Source of the DNA: DASQDT01 sp036380435
GTDB lineage: Bacteria; Acidobacteriota; Blastocatellia; Pyrinomonadales; Pyrinomonadaceae
Length of the DNA: 5,903 nucleotides
Direction: 5' to 3'
NCBI GenBank assembly: GCA_036380435.1
Contig: DASVES010000368.1
Span: 1-5,903 of the forward strand
The first letter of the stretch is position 1. Each line of letters opens with the position of its first letter. Both the position numbers and the translations under genes were made by a program. Under the pieces are notes generated by a model. The model ran no database searches. It saw only the letters and a program-made list of their open reading frames with translations, and had not been told where the DNA came from. Shown here in pieces: positions 5,741-5,903 of this stretch.

Positions 5741-5866
5741 AAGGGGTAAGGGTTAAGGGGGAAAGGTAAAAGACGGACAGGGTCGCCGTACCCTCACGGT
5801 TGTTCGTCTTCTTCGAGCGCGCCGACGGCTTCGCCCTTACCCCTTACCCCTTACCCTTTCCCCCTT
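5741..5866. repeat. Inverted heptamer arrays (GGGGTAA type) flanking a 63-base centre
   Basis: The left array (5743-5770) reads ggggtaa, gggttaa, gggggaa, aggtaaa. The right array (from 5834) reads cccttac three times, then degenerates into C/T-rich sequence. The right array is the reverse complement of the left in type, so the pair could fold across the centre 5771-5833. The unit length of seven matches the other short repeats in this window. Beyond it, 5867-5903 remains pyrimidine-rich and carries a reverse-complement trace of the AAAAGGC-type repeat. Confidence 0.75.
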
Positions 5867-5903
5867 TTTCCCCTGCCACCTTTTGCCTTTCCCCCTTCCA
5901 CTT

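Larger units (their letters stand above)
5605..5903. other. Pilin upstream region without a recognisable gene
   Basis: No credible protein gene lies here. Nearest the pilin is a leader with a GCCGGC hairpin (5595-5618) and a second stem-loop (5652-5676: eight pairs, including one G-U in the minus-strand RNA, with a nine-base loop). An A/T-richer patch with TAAAAT on the minus strand (around 5690) could hold a -10 box, but I see no matching -35, so no promoter is called. Farther out, the ten-base string ggcggaagcc occurs twice (5706-5715 and 5725-5734), then come inverted heptamer arrays and low-complexity pyrimidine-rich sequence to the window end. Confidence 0.6.

Overview
The window is GC-rich, with dense codon use of G/C third positions, and carries three protein genes, one tRNA gene and unusually repeat-rich spacers. 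The gene content fits a free-living Gram-negative-type bacterium: a sugar ABC permease, an exported glucoamylase-like enzyme and a type IV pilin-like protein. The style of the pilin and the palindromic or heptameric intergenic repeats suggest Acidobacteriota (Blastocatellia-like). This assignment is an inference from protein and repeat style, not proven by any marker gene here.

Layout: (1) 1-843, + strand, is the C-terminal three quarters of a XylH-type sugar ABC permease whose beginning lies outside the window. (2) 855-993 is a long imperfect inverted repeat with a core of six tandem heptamers, ending 9 bases before the preferred start of the next gene. (3) 1003-4572, + strand, is a 1189-residue exported multidomain enzyme: signal peptide, glucodextranase-type N domain, GH15 glucoamylase catalytic domain, a beta-sandwich-like linker, a CBM48-like starch/glycan-binding module and a C-terminal Fes/CE1-like alpha/beta-hydrolase esterase domain. 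(4) 4573-4893 is a spacer between convergent genes. It contains two copies of a composite stem-loop unit (A-B-A) in inverted orientation; the two B elements keep their loops and flanks while their stems have changed by compensating base pairs. (5) 4894-4965, - strand, is tRNA-Val(CAC) with its own promoter. (6) 5080-5580, - strand, is a type IV pilin/pseudopilin with a probable terminator at its stop codon. (7) 5605-5903 is the pilin leader and an upstream region with inverted heptamer arrays.

Functionally, the permease and the exported enzyme lie on one strand and could both serve glycan use: the enzyme would release sugars and perhaps acyl groups from a polysaccharide outside the cytoplasm, and the permease would take up pentose or a similar monosaccharide. 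The large repeat between them argues against a simple tight operon. The pilin and tRNA genes are on the opposite strand, each apparently its own transcription unit, converging on the enzyme gene. The most notable features are the glucoamylase-CBM48-esterase fusion and the oriented, covarying stem-loop array between the convergent genes.
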